This document shows positions 17,719 to 28,668 of a DNA stretch of 64,000 nucleotides, in pieces; positions within the stretch are counted from its first letter, which is position 1, and every line of letters begins with the position of its first letter. The position numbers and the translations under genes were made by a program. Source of the DNA: Magnetospirillum sp. SS-4 (GTDB lineage Bacteria > Pseudomonadota > Alphaproteobacteria > Rhodospirillales > Magnetospirillaceae). Location of the stretch: assembly GCF_902729425.1 (NCBI RefSeq), contig NZ_CACVCH010000092.1, positions 143,039 through 207,038 of the forward strand. The letters are read 5' to 3'. The notes beneath the pieces are model-generated. The model was not told the DNA's origin, searched no databases, and was given only the letters and a program-made list of their open reading frames with translations.

Positions 17719-18081
17719 GGCGCGTCTTTCGAACAAGGCGACGGTCGGCCAAATATAGTGGTTTCCTCCGCCCGCGTCCACCAGGACGGATTGCCGGCCG
17801 ACAATGCCGCCAGGAAGAGATTTGGGCCGGCCTTGTTCAAGGGCCGGCCCGTGGTGTCGCGGGGGGAGGAGATTAGGTTCGCCCCCGCGATGCCGTCTCT
17901 TGCGGAGCGGACGCCCGCGCCATCGCTCGTCCCGCCTGAAGGCGGGGATTGACGGCACAACGAATTCCGACCCGAACCACTGACGCAGAATGCGCCATGG
18001 CGATGCCGGTGTCCAGCTAGATGTTGTGTCGAGAATGGATTTGCGCACTATATGTGCGCGGATGCGGGCGCGTCCGGGATT
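17719..18081. other. 363-bp intergenic region with four strong inverted repeats
   Basis: There is no credible gene here. Four inverted repeats stand out. GGGCCGGCC/GGCCGGCCC occupies 17824-17850 with a 9-base loop. TCGCGGGGG/CCCCCGCGA lies at 17857-17890. CCCGCC-TGAA-GGCGGG lies at 17931-17946. GCGCAC-TATAT-GTGCGC lies at 18043-18059, 23 bases past the folB stop. The last could end the folB transcript, but none has a T-run. The first three lie upstream of the PadR-like gene and could be its operator or a structured RNA. Confidence 0.6.
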
Positions 18082-18528
18082 TCAGGCGCGGCCGCGCTCG
18101 ATCTCGATGCCGACCGAGGCGGCTTCCGCGTAGACGTCCAGCTTCTCGACGCGGATGCGCGCGGTCTCGACCCGCTCATCCTCCAGGCAAAGTCCGGCGA
18201 TATTTTCCGCCAGGGTCTCCACCAGATTGATGTGGCCTTCGGCCAGCATGGCCTTGATGCCGTCGATGACGTCTTCGTAGGACACCACGTTGGCGATGTC
18301 GTCGCTGAGGGGGCCTGCCTGTTCCAGCACGCTCATGTCGACGTTGATCCGCACCCGCTGGGGGGCCAGCCGTTCGTGGGCGTGGATGCCGATGGAGCAT
18401 TTCAGCACCAGGTCGCGCACCAGGATGCGATAGAGCCGCCGGACCGGCGATGCCGCCGGATGGTTTTCTGCTTGCTTGCGATGCACGAACACGACGGGCC
18501 GGTTCCTTTGCGAAGAAAGCAGGGTCAT
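18082..18528 (-). CDS. folB: Dihydroneopterin aldolase FolB
   Basis: 148 residues. FolB splits 7,8-dihydroneopterin to 6-hydroxymethyl-dihydropterin and glycolaldehyde in folate synthesis. The family region starts at about residue 32: YRILVRDLVLKCSIGIHAHE, RVRINVDMSV, VVSYEDVIDGI, and VETLAENIAGLCL, which contains the substrate Glu. Then comes RVEKLDVYAEAASVGIEIER. The usual length is about 120 residues, so there is an N-terminal extension of about 30 (TLLSSQRNRPVVFVHRKQ). The start at 18528 overlaps the folK stop by 4 bases, so folK and folB are coupled. Confidence 0.92.
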   Translation of the reverse strand: MTLLSSQRNRPVVFVHRKQAENHPAASPVRRLYRILVRDLVLKCSIGIHAHERLAPQRVRINVDMSVLEQAGPLSDDIANVVSYEDVIDGIKAMLAEGHINLVETLAENIAGLCLEDERVETARIRVEKLDVYAEAASVGIEIERGRA

Positions 18529-19031
18529 AGCGCTTTCGGGAAGGCCGATGCAAGTGCCACGGGCCGGATGTCGCCGTCGTCGGGAAGGGCGGCCAGCAGG
18601 GAGGCGATGGTCCGGCCGGAGACGGGATGGATCAGCGTCGCGGCGATCTCGGCCAGCGGCGCCAGGGCGAAGCGGCGTTCGGCCAGCCGGGGATGGGGCA
18701 GGGTGAGGCGGTCGCCGTCCATCACAACGTCGTCGTAGAGCAGGATGTCGAGGTCGATCAGGCGGGGGCCATAGCGGACCGAGGCGACCCGGCCCAGCCG
18801 GTTCTCCAGGTCCTTGAGACGGTCCAGCAAGGCCAGTGGCGCCAGCGTCGTCTCTCCCGCCAGGGCCATGTTGAGGAAGGCCGGCTGGTCGGTGACGTAA
18901 AGCGGCGCCGTCTCCCACACCGTCGACACCTCCTCGATTCGCAGGACGTCGCCCAGCGCGGCGATGGCCTCGCCAAGATTGGCGGCGCGGTCGCCCAGAT
19001 TGGTTCCCAGCCCGAGATAAGCGCGCGGCAT
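18525..19031 (-). CDS. folK: HPPK, 2-amino-4-hydroxy-6-hydroxymethyldihydropteridine pyrophosphokinase
   Basis: 168 residues, close to the usual FolK length. It transfers pyrophosphate from ATP to 6-hydroxymethyl-dihydropterin, the product of FolB. The family signature is complete: AYLGLGTNLGDR at the start, STVWETAPLYVTDQPAFLN, and the core GPRLIDLDILLYDD with both metal-binding Asp residues. LPHPRLAERRFALAPLAEI follows. It begins 4 bases after the DUF465 stop and overlaps folB, giving a DUF465-folK-folB operon. Other folate genes are not in the window. Confidence 0.96.
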   Translation of the reverse strand: MPRAYLGLGTNLGDRAANLGEAIAALGDVLRIEEVSTVWETAPLYVTDQPAFLNMALAGETTLAPLALLDRLKDLENRLGRVASVRYGPRLIDLDILLYDDVVMDGDRLTLPHPRLAERRFALAPLAEIAATLIHPVSGRTIASLLAALPDDGDIRPVALASAFPKAL

Positions 19032-19035
19032 GGGG

Positions 19036-19242
19036 TCAGGCGATGATGTCGGGAATCAGCAGGTTCTCCAGCCGGGCGATATCGTCCTTCAGCGCCAGCT
19101 TGCGCTTCTTCAGCCGCTGGAGGCGGATCTGGTCGAACTGGGGCTCGTCGGAAACGCGGGAGATCACATCGTCCAGGTCGCGGTGCTCGGTCTTCAGTTC
19201 GGCGAGGCGGCGGCGGACGTCTTCGAGATTGTCATCGATCAT
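19036..19242 (-). CDS. DUF465 (YdcH-like) small helical protein
   Basis: 68 residues, almost entirely charged helix. The family pattern is present: RRRLAELKTEHRDLDDVI followed by QIRLQRLKKRKLALKDDIA. These small coiled-coil proteins are common in alphaproteobacteria and their role is unknown. It is upstream of folK with only 4 bases between them, so it probably leads the folKB transcript. A second, shorter member lies at 63039-63212. Confidence 0.85.
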   Translation of the reverse strand: MIDDNLEDVRRRLAELKTEHRDLDDVISRVSDEPQFDQIRLQRLKKRKLALKDDIARLENLLIPDIIA

Positions 19243-19332
19243 GGCGGGATTGAAACCTATTCGAGACCTGGACGGTAGCAGAACTCGCCGGGAAACGGTA
19301 TGGGTAAGGTAGGGAATTCGGGAGAATCGACC

Positions 19333-20424
<1,092 letters not shown>

Positions 20425-20434
20425 CAAAGAAAGA

Positions 20435-20461
20435 CCCCCGGCGCATGCACGGCGCCGGGGG
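20435..20461 (+). terminator. GC-rich hairpin after phosphofructokinase
   Basis: CCCCCGGCGC (20435-20444) pairs perfectly with GCGCCGGGGG (20452-20461) around a 7-base loop, beginning 10 bases after the stop. No T-run follows, so it may act as a weak or factor-dependent terminator or as a 3' stabiliser. Confidence 0.6.
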
Positions 20462-20553
20462 TGTCCGCCCAGAGGTTGTGCCCCAAATTCACCCTCGGGC
20501 TCGTCCCAGACCAGTTCGTTCAGAGGAGGGATCGAACGCGAGGCGCCAGTGTA

Positions 20554-20571
20554 GGGGGCAAGGATGCCCCC
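20554..20571 (-). terminator. Hairpin downstream of the convergent LOG gene
   Basis: GGGGGCA-AGGA-TGCCCCC is a perfect 7-bp stem about 40 bases beyond the stop of the minus-strand LOG gene. A smaller stem, TGTGA/TCACA, lies just beside it. No T-run is present. The 185 bases between the two convergent genes hold only these hairpins. Confidence 0.4.
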
Positions 20572-20609
20572 GTCTGTGAAGCGGATCACACAGGCGAATG
20601 GCCGGGTGG

Positions 20610-21191
20610 TCAGGCGGTGTCGCGGTCGATCACCCGCACGGTGTCCGGGGGGCGGTAGCCGCCCATGCGGTCGAGCAGGGTCGCGGGGTCGCCGTCGACC
20701 ATCACCATGTCGCGGTGGCGGGGCTTCAAAAAGCCCTCGGCGGTCATGTGGTCGAGGAAGGCGTGCAGGTGGGCGTAATAGCCGGCCACGTCCAGGAAGG
20801 CCAGCGGCTTGGCGTGCAGCCCCAACTGGCCCCAGGTCCACACCTCGAACAGCTCTTCCATGGTGCCGATGCCGCCGGCCAGGGCGATGAAGCCGTCCGA
20901 CAGTTCGGCCATGGTGGCCTTGCGTTCGTGCATGCTGGCGACCACTCGCAATTCGGTGAGGTCGAGATGGCCGACCTCCCAGCGCATCAGCGCCTCGGGG
21001 ATGACGCCGATGACCTTGCCGCCGGCGGCGAGGGCGGAATCGGCCACCACCCCCATCAGCCCGACATTGCCGCCGCCATAGACCAGCTCCAGGCCGGATT
21101 CGGCGATCAGGCGGCCGAGGGTGCGGGCCGATTCGGCGTATTCGGGGCGGTTGCCGAAGCTGGAGCCGCAGAAGACGCAGACCCGGCGCAT
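20610..21191 (-). CDS. LOG-family (TIGR00730) nucleotide 5'-monophosphate phosphoribohydrolase
   Basis: 193 residues. LOG proteins release the base from (cytokinin) nucleoside 5'-monophosphates; bacterial members also act on AMP and similar nucleotides. Seen: VCVFCGSSFGN, VYGGGNVGLMGVVAD, MHERKATM with the catalytic Arg, and ALAGGIGTMEELFEVWTWGQ, the phosphoribose-binding loop. In that loop Ala stands where plant proteins have Pro. The gene begins one base after the stop of thiE, so it is probably co-transcribed downstream of thiE. The bacterial role is most likely nucleotide clean-up or salvage. Confidence 0.9.
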   Translation of the reverse strand: MRRVCVFCGSSFGNRPEYAESARTLGRLIAESGLELVYGGGNVGLMGVVADSALAAGGKVIGVIPEALMRWEVGHLDLTELRVVASMHERKATMAELSDGFIALAGGIGTMEELFEVWTWGQLGLHAKPLAFLDVAGYYAHLHAFLDHMTAEGFLKPRHRDMVMVDGDPATLLDRMGGYRPPDTVRVIDRDTA

Positions 21192-21192
21192 C

Positions 21193-21870
21193 TCAGCCCC
21201 GCTCGCCGGACAATATCCAGTTGAAGGTCTTGACCGCTGCCGCCGGTCCCTGCGGGTGGTTCCAGATTCCGCCCGACACCGCCAGGAAATCGGCGCCGGC
21301 CTCGATCAGCGGCCGGCAATTCTCGGTGGTGATGCCGCCGATGGCGACGCAGGGGATGGTGAACAACTCGCTCCACCATTCCAGCAGGTCCGGACCGGCA
21401 TGGAACTGAGGCTCCTTGGTCGTGGTGGGAAAGAAGGCGCCGAAGGCAACGTAATCGGCGCCCTTCTCGCCGGCTTCCATGGCGAGATGACGGGAATCGT
21501 GGCAGGTCACGCCGACGATGCCGTTGGCTCCCACCGCCTTGCGGGCGTCGGCATAGCTGGAATCGCTCTGGCCGATATGGACGCCGTCGCAACCGGTCTC
21601 GAACGCCAGATCGGGACGGTCGTTCAGCAGCACCGCCACGCCGCGCCGCTGGGCCACCGGGCGCAGCACGTCGACCACCCGGGCAAGGGCGTCGTCGTCC
21701 AGGCCCTTCAGCCTGATCTGGAGACAGGCGACGTCGCCGCCGTCCAGCGCTTCCTCCAGGGTCCGCACCCACTCGAACGGCTTGTCGATGCGAGACGGCG
21801 TGATCAGGTAGAGACGGCAGGGATCGCGTGAGATGGCGGGCCTCCATGGGCGCGGAAAGAGCTGGATCAC
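21193..21870 (-). CDS. thiE: Thiamine-phosphate synthase ThiE
   Basis: About 225 residues. It joins the pyrimidine pyrophosphate and thiazole phosphate halves of thiamine. The TIM-barrel marks are [72 protein letters not shown] and [12 protein letters not shown]. The start is uncertain: homology begins near PCRLYLITP, and GTG 21870 is the nearest reasonable start. An ATG at 21957 is in frame but lies close to the divergent methyltransferase start. The stop is directly before the LOG gene. Confidence 0.9.
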   Translation of the reverse strand: MIQLFPRPWRPAISRDPCRLYLITPSRIDKPFEWVRTLEEALDGGDVACLQIRLKGLDDDALARVVDVLRPVAQRRGVAVLLNDRPDLAFETGCDGVHIGQSDSSYADARKAVGANGIVGVTCHDSRHLAMEAGEKGADYVAFGAFFPTTTKEPQFHAGPDLLEWWSELFTIPCVAIGGITTENCRPLIEAGADFLAVSGGIWNHPQGPAAAVKTFNWILSGERG

Positions 21871-21984
21871 TGTTGAACCACGATGATGGACGGGGCGCAA
21901 TACCCGCTGGCTCCCTAAACACGGTCTTGGCTGGATTCGGGGCGTCCATGCTACCATGGCCCCTCCAATGACGCAGGAGTCCCG

Positions 21985-22755
21985 GTGAACCGCGATCTCG
22001 CCTATCCGGCCATGTGGACCGACGTGGTCGATCTTCGTGATTTCTACGGCGGCGGCCTGGGGCAGATGGCCCAGCGGCTGATTCGCCACCAGATACGCCT
22101 GATGTGGCCCGATCTCGGCGGTCTCCGGGTGATGGGGCTGGGATTCGCCCCGCCCTATCTGCGGGTGTTCCTGCCCGAGGCGGAGCGGGTGATCGCGGTG
22201 ATGCCGGCCAGTCAGGGAGTCCTGCCCTGGCCGGCGGAGGGGCCGGGCCTGACAACCCTGGCCGACGAGACCGAATTGCCGCTGCCCGATCGATCCATCG
22301 ACCGGCTGCTGATGGTCCACGCCCTGGAATCCACCGAGCAGGTCCGCGCCACGATGCGCGAGGCCTGGCGGGTCCTGGCCGACGGCGGCCGGTTGATGGT
22401 GGTGGTTCCCAACCGGCGCGGCATCTGGGCCAGACTGGAGCGGACGCCGTTCGGCAACGGCCGTCCCTACACCATGGGCCAGTTGAACCGCCTGCTGCGC
22501 GACAACATGTTCACCCCGGTGGCCAAGGGGGCGGCGCTGTTCCTGCCGCCCACCGGCTCGCGCATGCTGCTGCGCTCGGCCCCGGCGGTGGAGAAGGTCG
22601 GCCGCCGGTGGTTCGAGGGGGTTGGCGGCGTCCTCGTCGTCGAGGCGGCCAAGCAGATCTATGCCGGCAGCGGGCTGCGCGAGGTCAGGGTCCGGCGGCG
22701 CGGCTATCTGCCGGTGGCCGAGGGACTGTCGCGACGGGGTGATTTCCTGCCGTGA
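21985..22755 (+). CDS. SAM-dependent methyltransferase, Methyltransf_11 type
   Basis: 256 residues from GTG 21985, with AGGAG 5 bases upstream. The Rossmann-like core is visible: [16 protein letters not shown] in place of the usual glycine motif, [10 protein letters not shown], then [20 protein letters not shown], and [16 protein letters not shown]. The last is the usual strand after the SAM site. The C-terminal part carries a substrate lid and a cluster of Arg residues. The substrate is unknown. It is divergent from thiE and convergent with yqgE, ending 6 bases from the yqgE stop. Confidence 0.82.
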   Translation: MNRDLAYPAMWTDVVDLRDFYGGGLGQMAQRLIRHQIRLMWPDLGGLRVMGLGFAPPYLRVFLPEAERVIAVMPASQGVLPWPAEGPGLTTLADETELPLPDRSIDRLLMVHALESTEQVRATMREAWRVLADGGRLMVVVPNRRGIWARLERTPFGNGRPYTMGQLNRLLRDNMFTPVAKGAALFLPPTGSRMLLRSAPAVEKVGRRWFEGVGGVLVVEAAKQIYAGSGLREVRVRRRGYLPVAEGLSRRGDFLP

Positions 22756-22761
22756 CGGGGC

Positions 22762-23328
22762 TCAGGCGTGGCCGGCGTCGGGCGACAGCAATCCGACATC
22801 GATTCCCAGCTTGTGGATCGCCTGCTCGTACTTGTGTTCCAGATCGCGGCCGAACAGCAGGTCCGGGTCGGCGGGAACGTTGAGCCAGGCATTCTCCCTG
22901 ATCTCGGAATCCAGCTGTCCCGATCCCCAGCCGGCATAGCCCAGGGCCAGCAGGCTCTGGCGGGGGCCGGCGCCCTCGGCGATGGCGCGCAGCACGTCGA
23001 CGGTGGCGGTCAGCGCCACGCCGCCCGACACCATCATGGTGTTTTCCTGGACGTAGTCGTCGGAATGCAGCACGAAGCCGCGCCCGCTTTCCACCGGCCC
23101 GCCGGAATGGACGCGAATCTGCTCGCAGGCCGGGGTGGCGGGAATGTCGAGCTGCCCCAGCAGCTGGGGAAAGGTGATGCCGCCGAACAGGCGGTTGACC
23201 ACGATGCCCATGGCGCCGTCGGCGTTGTGGGCGCACAGATAGACGACGGTTCGGGCGAACCGTTCGTCCTCCATCCGGGGCATGGCGATCAGGATTTGTC
23301 CGGCGAGATAGCCGGTGGTCTTTTGCAT
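22762..23328 (-). CDS. YqgE/AlgH family protein
   Basis: 188 residues. The family marks are [56 protein letters not shown] and [15 protein letters not shown]. YqgE/AlgH proteins are widespread and poorly understood; links to alginate control in Pseudomonas and to ribosome or nucleic-acid functions have been suggested. ATG 23328 is supported by AAGGG 7 bases upstream; the ATG at 23334 is too close to it. The ygiQ stop is 50 bases upstream, and the genes face the same way. Confidence 0.93.
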   Translation of the reverse strand: MQKTTGYLAGQILIAMPRMEDERFARTVVYLCAHNADGAMGIVVNRLFGGITFPQLLGQLDIPATPACEQIRVHSGGPVESGRGFVLHSDDYVQENTMMVSGGVALTATVDVLRAIAEGAGPRQSLLALGYAGWGSGQLDSEIRENAWLNVPADPDLLFGRDLEHKYEQAIHKLGIDVGLLSPDAGHA

Positions 23329-23378
23329 GGGCATACCCTTGAGATAGGCCGGCTTCGTCCGGAAAGCAAGTCCGCAGC

Positions 23379-25271
23379 TTATTTGCGGTTTCCCCGGGGA
23401 ACCAGATGCTGCCTCCCCGGCCCGATCAGGTCGGAGCGGCCCATGCGGACCAGCGCGTCGCGCAGGATCGGCCAGTTCTCGGGATCGTGCCAGCGCAGGA
23501 AGGCCTTGTGCAGGCGCCGCTGCTTCAGCCCCCTGGCGGTGAAGACCCGCCCCGACTCCCGCCGTACCGGCCGCATCGGATCGTAGCCGCTGTAATACAT
23601 GGCGGTGGCCAGCGACATCGGCGTCGGCAGGAAGGTCTGGACCTGATCCAGCTTGAAGCCGTTCTTCTTCAGCCACAAGGCGAGGTTCAGCATGTCCTGG
23701 TCGCTGGTGCCGGGATGGGCGGCGATGAAATAGGGGATGAGATAGAGTTTTCGCCCCGCCTTGCCGGCCGAGGCCTCGAACAGGGCGCGAAAACGTTCGA
23801 AGGTTTCGATGCCCGGCTTCATCATCCGGGCCAGCGGCTCTTCCTCGGTATGCTCGGGGGCGATCTTCAGATAGCCGCCCACATGGTGGCTGACCAGTTC
23901 GTCCACATAGGCGGGGCTGCGCACCGCCAGATCGTAGCGGACGCCCGAGCCGATGCTGATCCGGGCGATTCCGTCCACCTTGCGCGCCGCGCGGTACAGT
24001 TCGATCAGCGGCTGGTGGTCGGTGTTCAGCATGGTGCAGATTTCCGGATGGACGCAAGACAGCCGCCGACACACCGCCTGGGTGGCGGGGTCGCGGCAGC
24101 CCAGGCGCCACATGTTGGCGGTGGGGCCGCCCAGATCGGAAATCTGGCCGGTGAACCCCTTGGTCCTGTCGCGGATCGCCTCGATCTCGCGCAGGATCGA
24201 AGCCGGCGAGCGGCTCTGGATGATGCGGCCCTCGTGCTCGGTGATCGAGCAGAACGAACAGCCGCCGAAACAGCCGCGCAGGATGTTGACCGAGAAGCGG
24301 ATCATCTCCCAGGCGGGAATTTTCGCGCCGCCATAGGCCGGATGGGGCGCGCGGGCAAAGGGAAGGTCGTAGACGGCGTCCAGTTCGGCGGTGGAGAGCG
24401 GCAGGGGCGGCGGTTCCAGCCACACCTCCTTGTCGCCGTGGCGTTGCGTCAGGGCGCGGGCGTTCAGCGGATTGCTCTCCTGATGCAGCACCCGCGAGGC
24501 CTGGGCATAGAAGATCGGATCGTCCCTGACCTGCTCGAACGAGGGCAGCCGCACCACCACCTTGTCGCCATGGGCGCCCCGGCTGGCCTGGTCCAGATGG
24601 GACCCGTCGGCCACCACCCAATCTCCGGGCACCGTGTCGCGGATTGTGGCGGTGCCGCGCAGGCCGGTCATTCCCTTGATCGATTCGCCGGCGGCGGCGC
24701 GACGGGCGACCTCGACGATGGCGCGCTCGGCATTGCCGAACAGCAAGATGTCGGCCTTGGCGTCCAGCAGGATCGAGCGGCGCACCTTTTCCGACCAGAT
24801 GTCGAAATGGGCGATGCGGCGCAAGCTGGCCTCGATGCCGCCCAGCACCACGGGGACGTCCCTGTAGGCCTCGCGGCAGCGCTGGGCGTAGACGATGACG
24901 GCGCGGTCAGGACGCTTTCCGCCCTGGCCGTCCGGGGTGTAGTTGTCGTCGCTGCGGATACGGCGGTCCGAGGTGTAGCGGTTGACCATGGAATCCATGT
25001 TGCCGGCCGTCACCCCGAAGAACAGCCGCGGCCGCCCCAGCGCCCGGAACGGTTCCGGCCCGCTCCAGTCGGGCTGGGCGATGATGCCGACGCGCAATCC
25101 CCGGGATTCCAGCAGGCGGCCGACGATGGCCATGCCGAAGCTGGGATGGTCCACATAGGCGTCGCCGGTCACCAGCACCACGTCGCATTCATCCCAGCCG
25201 AGCCGGTCCATCTCGGCCCGGGACATGGGCAGGAACGGCGCGGCGGCGGTCGGGGGGCGGGACTGGCTCAT
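23379..25271 (-). CDS. YgiQ family radical SAM protein
   Basis: 630 residues. The N-terminus (residues about 25-110) is the YgiQ-type B12-binding-like domain ([20 protein letters not shown]). The radical SAM cluster motif is [12 protein letters not shown], a CxxxCxxC that holds the 4Fe-4S cluster. Also seen are [25 protein letters not shown] sequence in [13 protein letters not shown], and KIAPEHTEE. The C-terminus has the YgiQ tail ([15 protein letters not shown]). The reaction is unknown for the family. The divergent TRAP genes begin 122 bases away. The length is slightly below that of E. coli YgiQ. Confidence 0.94.
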   Translation of the reverse strand: MSQSRPPTAAAPFLPMSRAEMDRLGWDECDVVLVTGDAYVDHPSFGMAIVGRLLESRGLRVGIIAQPDWSGPEPFRALGRPRLFFGVTAGNMDSMVNRYTSDRRIRSDDNYTPDGQGGKRPDRAVIVYAQRCREAYRDVPVVLGGIEASLRRIAHFDIWSEKVRRSILLDAKADILLFGNAERAIVEVARRAAAGESIKGMTGLRGTATIRDTVPGDWVVADGSHLDQASRGAHGDKVVVRLPSFEQVRDDPIFYAQASRVLHQESNPLNARALTQRHGDKEVWLEPPPLPLSTAELDAVYDLPFARAPHPAYGGAKIPAWEMIRFSVNILRGCFGGCSFCSITEHEGRIIQSRSPASILREIEAIRDRTKGFTGQISDLGGPTANMWRLGCRDPATQAVCRRLSCVHPEICTMLNTDHQPLIELYRAARKVDGIARISIGSGVRYDLAVRSPAYVDELVSHHVGGYLKIAPEHTEEEPLARMMKPGIETFERFRALFEASAGKAGRKLYLIPYFIAAHPGTSDQDMLNLALWLKKNGFKLDQVQTFLPTPMSLATAMYYSGYDPMRPVRRESGRVFTARGLKQRRLHKAFLRWHDPENWPILRDALVRMGRSDLIGPGRQHLVPRGNRK

Positions 25272-25392
25272 CGCGCTTACATACCACGAAAGTGCCGGAT
25301 TTCCGCAATGGCGACGGGGTGGGGGCTATGCCATAGTTCGGTGGGGGAGGCCGCCCGGCGACGGCGGCGCCAAGCTCTGGGAGGGCAGGGAA

Positions 25393-25956
25393 TTGAAGCC
25401 GCTTCTGTCATTGAGTGCGCTGATCGACGGGCTGAATGAACGTATTGGGCTGGCGGTGCGATGGCTGATCCTGGTCATGGTGGTGATCAGCGCCGGCAAC
25501 GCCTCGGTCCGCTATCTTTTCAACACCAGTTCCAATGCCTGGCTTGAGGTGCAGTGGTACCTGTTTTCGGCGGTGTTCCTGCTGTGCTCCGGCTATACCC
25601 TGCTGCGCAACGAGCATATCCGCATCGACGTGGTGTCCGGCCGCCTGTCGCGCCCGCTCCAGATATGGATCGACATCCTGGGAACCGTCTTCTTCCTGTT
25701 TCCGGCGATCATCCTGATCATGTGGCTGTCCTGGCCGATGTTCATGAATTCGTTCCTGCAAGGAGAGATGTCGGGCGATGCCGGCGGCTTGCTGCGATGG
25801 CCGGTAAAGCTGCTGATCCCCATCGGCTTCCTCCTGCTCCTGATTCAAGGGATGTCCGAACTGATCAAGAAGATCGCCATCCTGACCGGCGACATTCCCG
25901 ACCCCGGCGAACACGGCCACCATCATCACACCTCGGCCGATGGAGACGCCGCATGA
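25393..25956 (+). CDS. TRAP transporter small membrane subunit (DctQ type)
   Basis: About 187 residues, four predicted membrane helices (about 20-42, 55-77, 95-120 and 140-162). DctQ proteins hold the large permease subunit of TRAP (sodium-driven) carriers. Family marks are WLEVQWYLFSAVFLLCSGY and ANEHIRIDV-like sequence in LLRNEHIRIDVVSGRL. The likely start is TTG 25393: GGAGG lies about 9 bases upstream and the first helix begins soon after. The C-terminus is His-rich (GEHGHHHH), so metal contact is possible. The stop overlaps the dctM start as ATGA. Confidence 0.9.
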   Translation: MKPLLSLSALIDGLNERIGLAVRWLILVMVVISAGNASVRYLFNTSSNAWLEVQWYLFSAVFLLCSGYTLLRNEHIRIDVVSGRLSRPLQIWIDILGTVFFLFPAIILIMWLSWPMFMNSFLQGEMSGDAGGLLRWPVKLLIPIGFLLLLIQGMSELIKKIAILTGDIPDPGEHGHHHHTSADGDAA

Positions 25957-27428
25957 CCGCGTTTCTGATCGCCAACATGGCGCCGCTGATGTTCGGCGCC
26001 CTGGTCGTGTTCCTGCTGATGGGCTATCCGGTCGCCTTCGCCCTGGCCGCCAACGGCATCATCTTCGGCCTGCTGGGCATGGAACTGGGGTTGTTGAATT
26101 CCCAGCTGTTCCAGGCGTTGCCGGAACGGGTGTTCGGCATCATGCGCAACGACACCTTGCTGGCCATTCCGTTCTTCACCTTCATGGGGCTGATCCTGGA
26201 ACGAAGCGGCATGGCCGAGGACCTGCTGGACACCATCGGCCAGTTGTTCGGTCCCATCCGGGGCGGCCTCGCCTACGCGGTGGTGTTCGTCGGCGCCCTG
26301 CTGGCGGCGACCACCGGCGTGGTGGCGGCCTCGGTGATCTCCATGGGGCTGATCTCGCTGCCGATCATGCTGCGCTACGGCTATGACCGGCGCATCGCCA
26401 CCGGCGTCATCGCCGCCTCCGGCACCCTGGCCCAGATCATTCCGCCGTCGCTGGTCCTGATCATCATGGCCGACCAACTGGGCCGCTCGGTCGGCGACAT
26501 GTATGCCGGCGCCTTCATTCCCGGTTTCGTGCTGACCGCGCTTTACGCCGGCTACATCTTCATGCTGACCATGATCTATCCCAAGGCGGCGCCGGCCTTG
26601 CCGCTGGAGGCGCGTTCGCTGCGGGGGATGGCGCTGATCATCCGTTCCGTCACCTGCCTGCTGCCGCCGCTGGTGCTGATCTTCCTGGTGCTGGGCACCA
26701 TCTTCCTCGGCATCGCCACTCCGACCGAGGGAGGCGCCATGGGGGCGTCGGGCGCCCTGATCCTGGCCCTGAGCAAGCGCAAGCTGAGCTGGTCCCTGCT
26801 GAAGCAGGCGATGGACACCACCGCCAAGCTGTCCACCTTCGTGCTGTTCATCCTGGTGGGATCGACGGTGTTCGGCTTGGTGTTCCGCGGCGTTGACGGC
26901 GACCTGTGGGTCGAGCATCTGCTGACCGGCCTGCCTGGCGGGGTGCTGGGGTTCCTGATCGTCGTGAACGTGCTGGTGTTCGTGCTGGCCTTCTTTCTTG
27001 ATTTCTTCGAACTGGCCTTCATCCTGGTGCCGCTGCTGGGGCCGGTGGCCGAGAAGCTGGGCATCGACCTGATCTGGTTCGGCGTCCTGCTGGCGGTGAA
27101 CATGCAGACGTCGTTCATGCATCCGCCGTTCGGTTTCGCCCTGTTCTACCTGCGCAGCGTGGCGCCGCGCTCGGACTACATCGACAAGATCACCAACAAG
27201 ATGACCGCCAAGGTGACCACCGGCCAGATTTACTGGGGGGCGGTGCCGTTCGTGGTGATCCAGGTGATCATGGTCGGCCTGGTCATCGCCTTTCCCAACA
27301 TGGTCACCGGCGGACTGGACAAGACCAAGGCGTTCGACGCCTCGAAGATTCAGATCGAGGTTCAGCAGGAGGATTATGGCGGCGGGACCGGCATGTACGG
27401 CGACGACGAGGAGAAAGAGAAGAAGTAG
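25953..27428 (+). CDS. TRAP transporter large permease subunit (DctM type)
   Basis: 491 residues with about 12 membrane helices. It is the sodium-driven translocation subunit. Characteristic parts are FLLMGYPVAFALAANGIIFG, ALLAATTGVVAASVISMGLI, SGTLAQIIPPSLVLIIMAD and TPTEGGAMGASGA, with FFLDFFELAFILVPL further on. The acidic tail (YGDDEEKEKK) is unusual for the family. It overlaps dctQ, so the two are translated together. A bidirectional terminator follows. The matching substrate-binding gene is on the opposite strand. Confidence 0.95.
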   Translation: MTAFLIANMAPLMFGALVVFLLMGYPVAFALAANGIIFGLLGMELGLLNSQLFQALPERVFGIMRNDTLLAIPFFTFMGLILERSGMAEDLLDTIGQLFGPIRGGLAYAVVFVGALLAATTGVVAASVISMGLISLPIMLRYGYDRRIATGVIAASGTLAQIIPPSLVLIIMADQLGRSVGDMYAGAFIPGFVLTALYAGYIFMLTMIYPKAAPALPLEARSLRGMALIIRSVTCLLPPLVLIFLVLGTIFLGIATPTEGGAMGASGALILALSKRKLSWSLLKQAMDTTAKLSTFVLFILVGSTVFGLVFRGVDGDLWVEHLLTGLPGGVLGFLIVVNVLVFVLAFFLDFFELAFILVPLLGPVAEKLGIDLIWFGVLLAVNMQTSFMHPPFGFALFYLRSVAPRSDYIDKITNKMTAKVTTGQIYWGAVPFVVIQVIMVGLVIAFPNMVTGGLDKTKAFDASKIQIEVQQEDYGGGTGMYGDDEEKEKK

Positions 27429-27433
27429 ACGAA

Positions 27434-27466
27434 AAAAGCCCCGGAACCCGAGGTTCCGGGGCTTTT
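27434..27466. terminator. Bidirectional intrinsic terminator between dctM and the substrate-binding protein gene
   Basis: AAAAGCCCCGGAACC (27434-27448) and GGTTCCGGGGCTTTT (27452-27466) form a perfect 15-bp stem around CGA. One side gives a T-run after dctM and the other a T-run after the convergent gene. It is the clearest terminator in the window. Confidence 0.95.
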
Positions 27467-27483
27467 GCGCGAACCTGCCGGCA

Positions 27484-28668
<1,185 letters not shown>

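Noticed and set aside
17931..17946. IS200/IS605 element end
   Set aside because: Only one short hairpin matches; no transposase, TnpB or second end is visible.
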